Below, piece by piece: positions 39,746 to 49,291 of a stretch of 64,000 bases of DNA. A program made the translations under genes and the position numbers. Positions within the stretch are counted from its first letter, which is position 1. The number at the start of each line of letters is the position of its first letter. The stretch comes from Actinomycetales bacterium (lineage in GTDB: Bacteria; Actinomycetota; Actinomycetes; Actinomycetales; Cellulomonadaceae), in assembly GCA_020444245.1 (NCBI GenBank), contig JAHLLI010000008.1:62001-126000 (forward strand), in the 5' to 3' direction. Under the pieces are notes generated by a model. It worked only from the letters and a program-made list of their open reading frames with translations, ran no database searches and was not told the DNA's origin.

Positions 39746-41404
39746 ATGAGAGAGCGGACAGCGGCGACGGACGAGCTCACGCAGTGGCTCGAGGTGATGG
39801 ACCCCGCAGCCCTCGAGGGCTACCGGAGCGTGGCGAGCATCGGCGGTGAACCCGCTCTCGGCCTTCGCCACCTCGCGGCGCAGCTCACGGACGCGCCGGT
39901 GGTTCACCACCTGATCGGTGATCTGACCACGCCCCAGCTCGAGGTGCTCGCTCTCCTCATGGCGATGGGCGACGGCGCCGATCTGGACCGCCTCGTAGCG
40001 CTGGTCGGCGACACCGCGACGGACGGCGAGGTGCTGACCGCGTCTGCGGCGTCGGTCGTCGCTGCCCTCGTGAGCATGGCCCTCGTGTGGCCGGTGATCG
40101 GCCCCGACGGCCCTGCCCGTGTCCGGCGCGACGAGTCGGCGCACCACGTCGAGACCGACGGGAGGGTCCGTGTCAGCCCCGCCGTGCCGTTGCTCCCCGA
40201 GCGCCCCGCGGGCCTGGGCGCACCGGTCCGTGAGTGGTTGGCAAGAACCCCCGACGGCGAGGTCGCGGAGATCGCCCGGCTGTGGCGCGCCACGGGACGG
40301 GCGCGCCGTTCGCCCGACCACGCGCGGTCCGTCGTCGCCGAGGCGATCGGCGATCCACGGCGGGTGCGGCAGATGGTTGCCACCGCACCGGCGGATGCGC
40401 TCGCGGTGCTGCTGTCCCACGTGGACCGTGCGGTCGCGAGGACGACGTCCGGCGCGATGGCCGACGGGCTCGCGGCACTCGAGGGCGCGTCGAGCCGCGG
40501 CTCGTCGGACGAGCTGCTGCGAGCGCTCTCCTCGTGCGAGCGGATCGAGGCCGAGCTGTGGTCGCGGCGGCGCGGCCTGCTCTTCACTCGGTTCGCGGGG
40601 TATGAGGTGGTCCGGAGCGTGCCGTCCGAGGTAGCCCTCGCCCTCGCGCCGTCGGGTCTTGCGTGCGAGATCCACCTCGAACCGCCCACGCTCGATCTCG
40701 CCGAGTCCGACCAGCCGGGATCGGCCGCACGCGGGCGAGCAGCTCTGGCGCGGATGGACTGCGTGGTCCGCACGCTGCTCGACGTGGTCGAGAGTGAGCC
40801 AGTCGTGACCCTGCGGAGCCCGGTCGGCGCGGTGCCCGTCCGGCGGCTGCGCGCCCTGGCCGGGCAGGTGCGCGCCGAGGTGCCGACCGTCCGGCTCGCG
40901 CTCGGTCTGATGGCCGTGCTCGGCCAGCTGGAGTGGACGCGGTCCGGTCGAATCGTGGTGGCCCCGGGAGCCGCCGCGTGGGTGGGGTCCGGGCCGGTGG
41001 CGCGGCGCGTGGACCTGCTCATGGCGTGGGACCGCTCACCCGCGGCGTTCTGCGCCGAGCGGACCTCCGACGGGGCTCGCGCACGTGGCGTCGCGACCCA
41101 GGACCGCGCCCAGGTGAGGGCACGAGAGGTGCTGCTGTGGCAGCTGGCACGGCTCGCGCCGGGTCTGCGGCTGCTCGACCCGGCGCAGCTGGTGCCGTAC
41201 GCGACATGGGAGATGCCGCGTCATGTCGGACCTCGGGCTCCGCGGGGCATGGCCGTCGCCGACGCGTTGCCGGTCGCCCTGCGAGAGGCCATGGAGCTCG
41301 GCGCCGTCGTCGACGGGGCCCTGACGCCGATCGGTCGGGCGCTCGTGCGTGGAGGCGGAGGGCGGGGCCCGCTCGACGAGGTCGTGGTGGGCGGTGGATG
41401 TTGA
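39746..41404 (+). CDS. helicase-associated family protein, lacking the usual C-terminal XPB/Ssl2-like domain
   Basis: 552 residues from ATG 39746. The alternating helix pattern, with ALxxLxxxLVWPVIGPDGPARV and LLPERPAGLGAPVREWL, matches the N-terminal part of an actinobacterial family (mycobacterial Rv0862c type) of about 700-800 residues. Those proteins end in an XPB/Ssl2-like domain that begins after the stretch corresponding to residues 530-545 here. This protein stops at that point (EVVVGGGC). Its role is unknown. No helicase Walker motifs are visible. The lost domain may be a natural variant or a truncation. Confidence 0.6.
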   Translation: MRERTAATDELTQWLEVMDPAALEGYRSVASIGGEPALGLRHLAAQLTDAPVVHHLIGDLTTPQLEVLALLMAMGDGADLDRLVALVGDTATDGEVLTASAASVVAALVSMALVWPVIGPDGPARVRRDESAHHVETDGRVRVSPAVPLLPERPAGLGAPVREWLARTPDGEVAEIARLWRATGRARRSPDHARSVVAEAIGDPRRVRQMVATAPADALAVLLSHVDRAVARTTSGAMADGLAALEGASSRGSSDELLRALSSCERIEAELWSRRRGLLFTRFAGYEVVRSVPSEVALALAPSGLACEIHLEPPTLDLAESDQPGSAARGRAALARMDCVVRTLLDVVESEPVVTLRSPVGAVPVRRLRALAGQVRAEVPTVRLALGLMAVLGQLEWTRSGRIVVAPGAAAWVGSGPVARRVDLLMAWDRSPAAFCAERTSDGARARGVATQDRAQVRAREVLLWQLARLAPGLRLLDPAQLVPYATWEMPRHVGPRAPRGMAVADALPVALREAMELGAVVDGALTPIGRALVRGGGGRGPLDEVVVGGGC

Positions 41405-41548
41405 GCGAGGCCTCCACGTGGTGCCCCACCATTCCCCACCAACTCCCAGCCGCTCCCGAGCCGCATCACAGCCACGGGCCCGACCCTGCTGGTGTCGGCC
41501 CGGCCGGCGCGAGCCACGCCGGAGCGGCCCGGAAAGGCGGAGGCCACC

Positions 41549-41791
41549 ATGCACGAGATCCTCAAGTTCCTCGCCGACCCGTACGCGTTCGTGGCCGGGA
41601 GCAACCCTGCGGCGACGGCCTTCAACCTGATCATGGTCGGGGTGACGGTCGTGCTGGTCGTGGTGGCGATGCTGCTGCCCTTCCCCCACGGCCGGGGCGC
41701 GATGGTCCCGAAGGGCGACCGAGAGGCCGAGGCCCCCGACGCCGACGGGCAGGGCGGGAGGACCGACCGAGACCTCACCCCTGTTGCCTGA
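41549..41791 (+). CDS. small single-helix membrane protein, paralogue of 44218-44442
   Basis: 80 residues from ATG 41549 (GGCGGAGG upstream). One membrane helix (residues 23-43, FNLIMVGVTVVLVVVAMLLPFPH) followed by a charged tail. The core NLIMxxxTVxLxVxAxxLPFPxGR is shared with the small protein that starts the cytochrome b operon, and both begin MH-. The paralogue is near the cytochrome genes; this copy is separated from them by the NERD helicase gene. No cysteine. Confidence 0.7.
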   Translation: MHEILKFLADPYAFVAGSNPAATAFNLIMVGVTVVLVVVAMLLPFPHGRGAMVPKGDREAEAPDADGQGGRTDRDLTPVA

Positions 41792-41818
41792 TTAAGCCTG
41801 GTTGCTCCCGTGCCGACA

Positions 41819-41834
41819 CTCCCTGTGAAGGGAG
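41819..41834 (+). promoter_or_regulatory. hairpin covering the ribosome binding site of the helicase gene
   Basis: CTCCCT (41819-41824) and AGGGAG (41829-41834) pair over a four-base loop, with GCCG (41812) and CGGC (41837) extending the stem after short bulges. AGGGAGG is the Shine-Dalgarno for the ATG at 41841. It could also serve as a terminator for the small gene upstream. Confidence 0.55.
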
Positions 41835-41840
41835 GGCGGC

Positions 41841-44042
41841 ATGGCACGGGACGACTTCGCGTGGGCCGAGCGGCTCCTCGCCGGCGAGCGACTCGCCAGG
41901 ACCGAGTCCGTCGCGACACCCGCCGCCGACACCGCCGTCCCGCGCCCGGCGCCCGCGGTCGAGCCTCCTCGCCCGCCCCGGTCCCCGACCCCGGCCACCC
42001 TCGCCGAGGTCCGCGAGCACTCCGACGCCGTGGCGCGGGCGCTCGCGGCGCGGCGTGGCGTCACCCCGTCGGGCGACCAGCCCGCGTGGGCCCTGGCCGC
42101 GCACGCGCTGGCGCCGCTGACCACGATCGGGCACCACGTGCTCGTGGACCGCAGCGCGCAGGGTCGGCGCCGACGGCACGCCGAGCTGGTGGTGGTCGGC
42201 GAGGGCGGCGTCTTCATGGTCGACAGCGACACCTCGGGTGACGTGCGGGTCGAGGGCGACGTCGTGCTGCGCGGCAGCCAGGACATCACCGACGACGTGC
42301 TCGCCCTGGCCGACGTCGCCTACCGCGCCGAGGGCGACCTGGTCGAGGTCGGCCTGGCGCCGGGCGAGGTCCGGCCGGTGCTCGTCCTCGCCGGGCGCCA
42401 GGGTGTGGACCACCGGATCGGCTCGGTCCGTGTCGTGGGGGAGAGGGACGTGCTGCGGTTCGTCGCGTCCCACGGCTCGCGGCTGACGTCGCGGCAGGTC
42501 GAGGTCGTGCTCGCCCGCGTGCTCGAGATGAGCCCGGCACTGGAGCCCGCGCCGTTCGGCCCGGACGCCTCGCGGGAGCCGGGTGTGCCGGCGCCGCGCG
42601 ACGGGCGTGCGCCCCGTGCGGTGCTCAGCGAGCCGGAGATCGCCGACGCGCTCATGGCGGGAAGCCTCGCCGCGCCGGTCGAGGACTGGATGACGTTCCT
42701 GCACCCCGCGCAGGCCACGCTCGTGCGCCGGTCGTTCAACGGGCCGTGCCGGATCCGCGGCGCGGCCGGCACCGGCAAGACCCTGGTCGGGCTGCACCGC
42801 GCCGCCTACCTCGCGCGCAGCCGTCCGGGCACCGTGCTGGTGACGTCCCTGGTGCGGACCCTGCCGGACGTGCTCGCCCACCAGCTCGCCCTCCTGGCGC
42901 CCGACGTGGTCGATCGGGTCGAGCTCACCGGCGTGCACGAATGGGCGCGCGCCATGCTCGCCGAGCGGGGCATCCGGGTCGCCGTCGACGAGTCCGAGGC
43001 CCGCGTGGCCTTCGACGAGGCCTGTGACGCGTTGCCGCCGGACAGCCCGCTGCGCCGCGCGGACGTGGCGCCGGGATACTGGCGCACCGAGATCGGCAAG
43101 GTGATCAAGGGCCGCGCCATCACGGACCTGGACCGGTACGCGACCGCCGCGCGCACCGGACGCCGCTACCCGCTGTCCTTCGAGCAGCGTCGCGCGGTGT
43201 GGGGGCTCTACGAGGACTACCAGGGCCGGCTCGCCGCGGCCGCGATCCACGACGCCGACGACCTGATCCTGCTCGCCTACGACGAGCTGCGCCGCAACCC
43301 GATCGAGGGCGGGTACTCCGCGGTCGTCGTGGACGAGGCTCAGGACCTCTCGGCGGTGACCGTCCGGATGCTGCACTCCCTGGTCGGCGACAGCCGGGAC
43401 GGCCTGACCCTGATCGGCGACGGCCAGCAGGCGGTCTACCCGGGCGGGTACACCCTGGCCGAGGCCGGCGTGTCCGTGGCCGGCCGGGGCGTGGTGCTCG
43501 ACGTCAACTTCCGCAACGCCGCGCCGATCGTCGACCTGGCGCTGCGCGTGGTCGAGGGCGACGAGTTCACCGACCTCGAGGGCGGGATCGAGACGAGCAC
43601 CCGCCCCAGGCTGGTGACCCGCACCGGTCCCGACCCGGTGGTGGCGCGGTTCGCCACGCAGCGCGAGCGGCACATCGGGATGGTCGGGCGGGCCAGGACC
43701 GTGTCGCGCGAGACCGGCGACCACGGCGGCGTCGCGGTGCTGTGCAGCACCAACGGCGCGGCGGTGCTCGCCGCGGACGCGCTGCGGGCGGCCGGCGAGA
43801 ACGTCATGCTCCTCACCGAGTACGACGGCACCCAGGTCGAGCCCATCAAGGTCGGCACCATCAAACGCGCCAAGGGCCTGGAGTTCTCCCAGGTGCTCCT
43901 GCCCGACGTGGCGGCGAGCCTGATCGACGTGACCGAGCCCCCGGCCGCCGCGGCCGACCGGGAGTGGTGGGAGCTGCAGCGTCGTGAGCTGTACTCGGCG
44001 ATGACCAGGGCCCGCGACGGGCTGTGGGTCGGCCTCGTCTGA
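41841..44042 (+). CDS. NERD-UvrD/Rep-type helicase
   Basis: 733 residues. Residues about 85-165 look like a NERD (nuclease-related) domain: GHHVLVDRSAQGRRRRHAEL then VVVGEGGVFMVDSDTSGDV. The helicase has Walker A GAAGTGKT (307-314), DEAQD (498-502), motif QAVYPGGYTL, NFRN and motif VI YSAMTRARDGLWV. The NERD part seems inactive: the Asp of the usual NIDHVVVG is Ala/Glu (HAELVVVG), and the active Lys of VIDxK is Asp (MVDSD). ATP-driven DNA or RNA unwinding is likely; a defence role is possible but unsupported by neighbours. Confidence 0.88.
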   Translation: MARDDFAWAERLLAGERLARTESVATPAADTAVPRPAPAVEPPRPPRSPTPATLAEVREHSDAVARALAARRGVTPSGDQPAWALAAHALAPLTTIGHHVLVDRSAQGRRRRHAELVVVGEGGVFMVDSDTSGDVRVEGDVVLRGSQDITDDVLALADVAYRAEGDLVEVGLAPGEVRPVLVLAGRQGVDHRIGSVRVVGERDVLRFVASHGSRLTSRQVEVVLARVLEMSPALEPAPFGPDASREPGVPAPRDGRAPRAVLSEPEIADALMAGSLAAPVEDWMTFLHPAQATLVRRSFNGPCRIRGAAGTGKTLVGLHRAAYLARSRPGTVLVTSLVRTLPDVLAHQLALLAPDVVDRVELTGVHEWARAMLAERGIRVAVDESEARVAFDEACDALPPDSPLRRADVAPGYWRTEIGKVIKGRAITDLDRYATAARTGRRYPLSFEQRRAVWGLYEDYQGRLAAAAIHDADDLILLAYDELRRNPIEGGYSAVVVDEAQDLSAVTVRMLHSLVGDSRDGLTLIGDGQQAVYPGGYTLAEAGVSVAGRGVVLDVNFRNAAPIVDLALRVVEGDEFTDLEGGIETSTRPRLVTRTGPDPVVARFATQRERHIGMVGRARTVSRETGDHGGVAVLCSTNGAAVLAADALRAAGENVMLLTEYDGTQVEPIKVGTIKRAKGLEFSQVLLPDVAASLIDVTEPPAAAADREWWELQRRELYSAMTRARDGLWVGLV

Positions 44043-44126
44043 GGCTCCTCGGACGGCTCCTCGGTCGGATCCTTGGTCGGCTCCCCGGTCGCCTCCTCGG
44101 TCGGATCCTTGGTCGGCTCCCCGGGG
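44043..44126 (+). repeat. seven 12-bp tandem repeats immediately after the helicase stop
   Basis: GG(C/A)TCC(T/C)(C/T)GG(T/A)C-type units begin at 44043 and repeat every twelve bases through 44126. A 36-base higher-order order is visible (units 2-4 and 5-7 are nearly identical). They start at the first base after the helicase TGA. Confidence 0.9.
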
Positions 44127-44217
44127 TTCTCCCAGGTTCCTGGCAGGTCCGGCGCAGGCTCCGGGCGTTTGCTGGGTCCCGCCGCCGCACCGGGCGCGTG
44201 GCAGGACGGAGCGAGCC

Positions 44218-44442
44218 ATGCACGTGCTCACGGGGATACCCGTGGATCCCTCCACCTACCTGACGTGGGGGTGGTTGTCCGTCTCCGTGCCCAACCTGAT
44301 CATGATGGTGATCACGGTCGGGCTCTTCGTGCTGGCGCTCGTGCTGCCGTTCCCGGCCGGCCGCGAGCAGCCCGCCGAGCGCCGTGAGCGTTCGGGGCAC
44401 ACTGAGCGCTCGGCATCGGCCTCGCCGGAGGAGCGCCGATGA
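44218..44442 (+). CDS. small membrane subunit of the cytochrome b operon
   Basis: 74 residues from ATG 44218 (GGACGGAG upstream). One membrane helix (residues 26-44, NLIMMVITVGLFVLALVLPFP) and a charged tail. It overlaps the cytochrome b start by four bases (ATGA), so it is co-translated and probably part of the complex. A paralogue lies at 41549-41791. It has no cysteine or haem motif. Too short to name. Confidence 0.75.
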   Translation: MHVLTGIPVDPSTYLTWGWLSVSVPNLIMMVITVGLFVLALVLPFPAGREQPAERRERSGHTERSASASPEERR

Positions 44443-45140
44443 CCGCGCCGACGCACGCGGCCGACGCCAGCGAGCACGCGGCCGACGTCGACGAACGTCC
44501 GGCCAGCCTGATCGGCCGGCTGCGCTACCGCCTCGAGCACGACCTGCCCTACGACAAGCTCCTGCCCGAGACCCAGCCCAGCTACGTCGCGTCGTGGATC
44601 TACGTCTTCGGCGTCCTGACCCTCGCCGCGCTCGGCATGATCGTCGCCTCCGGAGTCGTCCTGGCCTTCAACGGGCCGTCCTGGTACCACGTGTCGAGCA
44701 CCGGGCACTGGTTCAACAGCCTGCACTTCTGGTCCGTGCAGCTGTTCTTCGTATTCATGCTCGTGCACCTGGTGGGCAAGTTCTCGATGGCCGCGTGGCG
44801 TGGGCACCGGGCCAGGACGTGGATCACGGGGATGATCGCGTTCCTGGTGTCGATCATCGCGGGCCTGACGGGCTACGTGGTCCAGACGAACTTCGACTCG
44901 CAGTGGATCTCGTTCGAGGCCAAGGACGGCCTCAACTCCGCCGGCGTCGGCGCCTGGTTCAACGTGGCGAACCTCGGCCAGGCGCTGCTGGTCCACGTGT
45001 TCCTGCTGCCGCTGATCATCGCGGTGGTCGTGGTGATCCACGTGGTGCTCGTGCGGCTGCGCGGCGTGGTCCCGCCCATCGACGCGGCCGAGGTCGAGGC
45101 GCGCCGCGAGGCCGTGTCGGCAACCGAGGAGGAGGCGTGA
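44439..45140 (+). CDS. cytochrome b6-like protein
   Basis: 233 residues with four membrane helices. Haem-ligand histidines are H96 and H110 (fourteen apart) and H186 and H201 (fifteen apart). The 14/15 spacing is the b6 type; mitochondrial-type cytochrome b has 14/14. NAFNGPSWYHVSSTGHWFNSLHFW and ITGMIAFLVSIIAGLTGYVVQTN fit the cytochrome b N-terminal domain. It would move electrons across the membrane between quinol sites. No Rieske protein or cytochrome c gene is in the window. The stop overlaps the next start (TGATG). Confidence 0.85.
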   Translation: MTAPTHAADASEHAADVDERPASLIGRLRYRLEHDLPYDKLLPETQPSYVASWIYVFGVLTLAALGMIVASGVVLAFNGPSWYHVSSTGHWFNSLHFWSVQLFFVFMLVHLVGKFSMAAWRGHRARTWITGMIAFLVSIIAGLTGYVVQTNFDSQWISFEAKDGLNSAGVGAWFNVANLGQALLVHVFLLPLIIAVVVVIHVVLVRLRGVVPPIDAAEVEARREAVSATEEEA

Positions 45141-46120
45141 TGGCCGACCGCGACCTAGCCGCGCTCCAGCACGAGCTGGAGACCACCCCATGGCGGGGGC
45201 CCAAGCGGCACTACGACATCATCCGCGAGGGGCTCATCGCACTCGGTGTGGTCGGCGCCCTCGTGGTGGTCCTCGCCTCCGCGCTCGGTTCCCCCGACGA
45301 CCCGCCCCTGACCTTCAAGGGTTGGGCCACGGAGATGCCGAACGACTTCTACGACACGACCGTCGCCGAGCTCGCCGGCACGTCCGAGTCGGCGACCTAC
45401 GGCCCGCCGTACAACGACGCCGGCACCGGCCAGAACCTCGGGCCGATCAACCTGCAGACCGCGATGGGCATCCACATCCCGGTCGACACGGCCAACGACT
45501 TCGTCATCACCCCGCTCCAGAACCAGGCCGAGCCGCTCACCGTCTCCACGGCACTGGACACGTGGAAGGCCGCCTCGGCCGACCGGCGCACCGCGTGGGC
45601 CACCGCCTACGACGACGCGCTGAGCTCCGACGCCGCGGGCGGGGACCCCGCCAAGGTCCCGTCCGGTGACTACGGCCCCGTCCCCAATCTGGCGGCGGGC
45701 CTCGAGGCGATGGCCGCGTCCGGCGCGCTGGACGGCGTGCTCGCCTCTCCGGGCAACTTCTACTCGACGGACAACACCAAGCAGATCTTGTTCATGGGCG
45801 ACGGCGGCTACCTCGACGCGGCGGCCAGCGCCACCCACCTCCAGGGCAACCAGTGGGGGATGATGAACGAGACGGGTGCCTACCCCGGCCAGCAGTGGCT
45901 CGCCCCGTTCTCCTTCTGGTACCAGCTGCCGTTCTTCAACTCCGAGGCGGACAGCGGGCTGGCGGCGACCCTCACGGCCAACGGCGACATCTACATCATG
46001 GCGATCGTCGTGCTGTTCACCCTGGTCGTGATGTTCATGCCGTTCATCCCTGGGCTGCGCCGGATCCCCAAGGCGATCGGCCTGCACCGGCTGATCTGGC
46101 GGAGGTACTACCGCAGCTAG
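45140..46120 (+). CDS. unknown cysteine-free partner of the cytochrome b (2 membrane helices, large exported loop)
   Basis: 326 residues. Helix 1 at about residues 31-50 (LIALGVVGALVVVLASALGS) and helix 2 near residues 286-305 (IYIMAIVVLFTLVVMFMPFIP). Between them lies an exported region of about 230 residues with TYGPPYNDAGTGQNLGPINL and GIHIPVDTANDFVITPLQNQ. The C-terminus is basic (GLHRLIWRRYYRS). No Cys at all, so it has no CxxCH haem site or Fe-S cluster. The translational overlap with cytochrome b indicates a fixed complex. It stands where subunit IV would be, but has two helices rather than three. I recognise no family. Confidence 0.7.
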   Translation: MADRDLAALQHELETTPWRGPKRHYDIIREGLIALGVVGALVVVLASALGSPDDPPLTFKGWATEMPNDFYDTTVAELAGTSESATYGPPYNDAGTGQNLGPINLQTAMGIHIPVDTANDFVITPLQNQAEPLTVSTALDTWKAASADRRTAWATAYDDALSSDAAGGDPAKVPSGDYGPVPNLAAGLEAMAASGALDGVLASPGNFYSTDNTKQILFMGDGGYLDAAASATHLQGNQWGMMNETGAYPGQQWLAPFSFWYQLPFFNSEADSGLAATLTANGDIYIMAIVVLFTLVVMFMPFIPGLRRIPKAIGLHRLIWRRYYRS

Positions 46121-46135
46121 GCCGTCTGGACCCGT

Positions 46136-46165
46136 CCACCGCCGCGGGGGGCTCCGCGGCGGTGG
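46136..46165. terminator. bidirectional hairpin terminator
   Basis: CCACCGCCGCGG (46136-46147) and CCGCGGCGGTGG (46154-46165) pair perfectly with a six-base loop, between the cytochrome operon and the convergent gene at 46169-46348. Confidence 0.75.
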
Positions 46166-46168
46166 GCG

Positions 46169-46348
46169 TCAGCGCACGTCGCCGACCAGCAGGAGCACCA
46201 CGGCGACGACCAGGGCGACCTCGGCCAGCCAGAAGGCGAAGCGCCGGCGGGTCTGTCGCCACAGCGCGGCGCGGGCGTGGGCCGCGTGCACCGCGGCAGC
46301 CGCCAGGTGCGGGTGCGCTGCGTGCGGCACGCGCTGGTCGATGCCCAT
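46169..46348 (-). CDS. small single-helix membrane protein, 59 aa
   Basis: ATG 46348 is preceded by GAAGGG. The peptide has an Ala/His-rich start (RVPHAAHPHLAAAAVHAAHARAAL), a basic WRQTRRRFAFW stretch and one membrane helix (LAEVALVVAVVLLLVG). It lies between the terminator of the cytochrome operon and recQ. Unknown function; low-complexity sequence keeps the call tentative. Confidence 0.5.
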   Translation of the reverse strand: MGIDQRVPHAAHPHLAAAAVHAAHARAALWRQTRRRFAFWLAEVALVVAVVLLLVGDVR

Positions 46349-46431
46349 GACGATGGCCCTTCTCGCCTGGGTCCATCGTGCGCCGGGCGCGGCGTGGCCG
46401 CTCGGCGACGCACGGCGTGTCGCCACGCCGT

Positions 46432-48255
<1,824 letters not shown>

Positions 48256-48331
48256 CGAGGAGGGCTCCTTCCGGCGGCCCCAGGGTACGGTGCGCCGCCG
48301 ACGCGGCTGCCGCCCGCCCACAGGCCGGGTC

Positions 48332-48356
48332 GACCGGTGGCGAGCGGCCGCCGGTC
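48332..48356 (-). terminator. hairpin at the end of the amidotransferase gene
   Basis: GACCGGTGGC (48332-48341) and GCCGCCGGTC (48347-48356) pair with one mismatch around a five-base loop, overlapping the last bases of the stop. Moderate strength and no T-tract. Confidence 0.5.
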
Positions 48357-49092
48357 AGGCCGCCTGCGCCGCCCGTAGCCCCAGGGCCCGGACAGCCGGC
48401 GCGACCAGCAGCTCCCATGCGGTCCGCTCCGACCACGCGTCCGCACCGGCGGTCACCGACGCGCGCGCCGACGCCGGGTCGGCGTGCCGGGTGTCCAGCA
48501 GCGTGAGGTGACGATCCAGCGCCGACGCCGCGTCGCGTGGCGACCACTCGGGGTGGAACTGGTAGCCCGCGACCGTCTCGCCCCACCGGAAACCCTGCAC
48601 GCGCGAGTGCCCGTTGGTGTGGGTCACCTCGACGCCGCCGATCTCGGCGAACGAGGGGTGGATGTCCTCGTAGTGCAGCTCGGCCACCCGCAGCGGGCCG
48701 CCGGGGCCGTAGACCGTGCACAGCCCCGCCTCCATGCCCCGCGCCGGGAGGGACTGGGGCAGCCCCGGCGCGATGCCGCGTGCGACGAGCTGCGCGCCCA
48801 GGCACACGCCGAGCACGGTGGCCTCACCCCGCCACGCGCGCCCGAGCAGCTCGGTCAGGTCGGCCAGCGCACGCACGGTGGCGGCGTCGCCGGAGAACGA
48901 CGTGGTCTCGCCGCCGGACAGCAGGTGCACCGGCGCGGCGAGCTCTGCCGGGGTCAGCGGCCGGCGGCGGTAGGGCACCACTCGGACGCGCGCCCCCATG
49001 GCGCGCAGCGGCGCGGCGAGCCGTGCGCCGTAGCCGAGCCACGGCAGCGGCTTGCCGTCGGCCTCCCACACCACCACGTCAGGTGTTGCCAT
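48355..49092 (-). CDS. class I glutamine amidotransferase-like protein
   Basis: 245 residues from ATG 49092 (GGAG upstream). Triad residues: the nucleophile Cys in LGVCLGAQLVARG, His in VAGYQFHPEW and Glu in the same stretch. HLLSGGETTSFSGDAATVRAL is the oxyanion-side strand. It hydrolyses glutamine or a gamma-glutamyl compound (C26 peptidase). It is related to stand-alone amidotransferases such as those of GMP synthase-like type, and the partner is not clear. Confidence 0.85.
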   Translation of the reverse strand: MATPDVVVWEADGKPLPWLGYGARLAAPLRAMGARVRVVPYRRRPLTPAELAAPVHLLSGGETTSFSGDAATVRALADLTELLGRAWRGEATVLGVCLGAQLVARGIAPGLPQSLPARGMEAGLCTVYGPGGPLRVAELHYEDIHPSFAEIGGVEVTHTNGHSRVQGFRWGETVAGYQFHPEWSPRDAASALDRHLTLLDTRHADPASARASVTAGADAWSERTAWELLVAPAVRALGLRAAQAA

Positions 49093-49291
49093 GCTGTCTC
49101 CGTCTGATCCGCCCGACTCGCCCGGCCCCGCTGGACCGGCCTGGCACGACGGTCCCAGAGCCACGAGTCGCGCGGGGCGCGCGGGGGTGAAATCCGCGTA
49201 ACGGCCGGGAATCCGCCTTTCGGCCCTGGGGCCGGGCGCCGTGGCTCCCTAGGCTGGCAGGTCGACGTGCGTGGCGGTCGGAGGGGACGCG

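Noticed and set aside
44043-44126. CRISPR-like array
   Set aside because: Units are contiguous 12-mers without unique spacers, and no cas gene is present.
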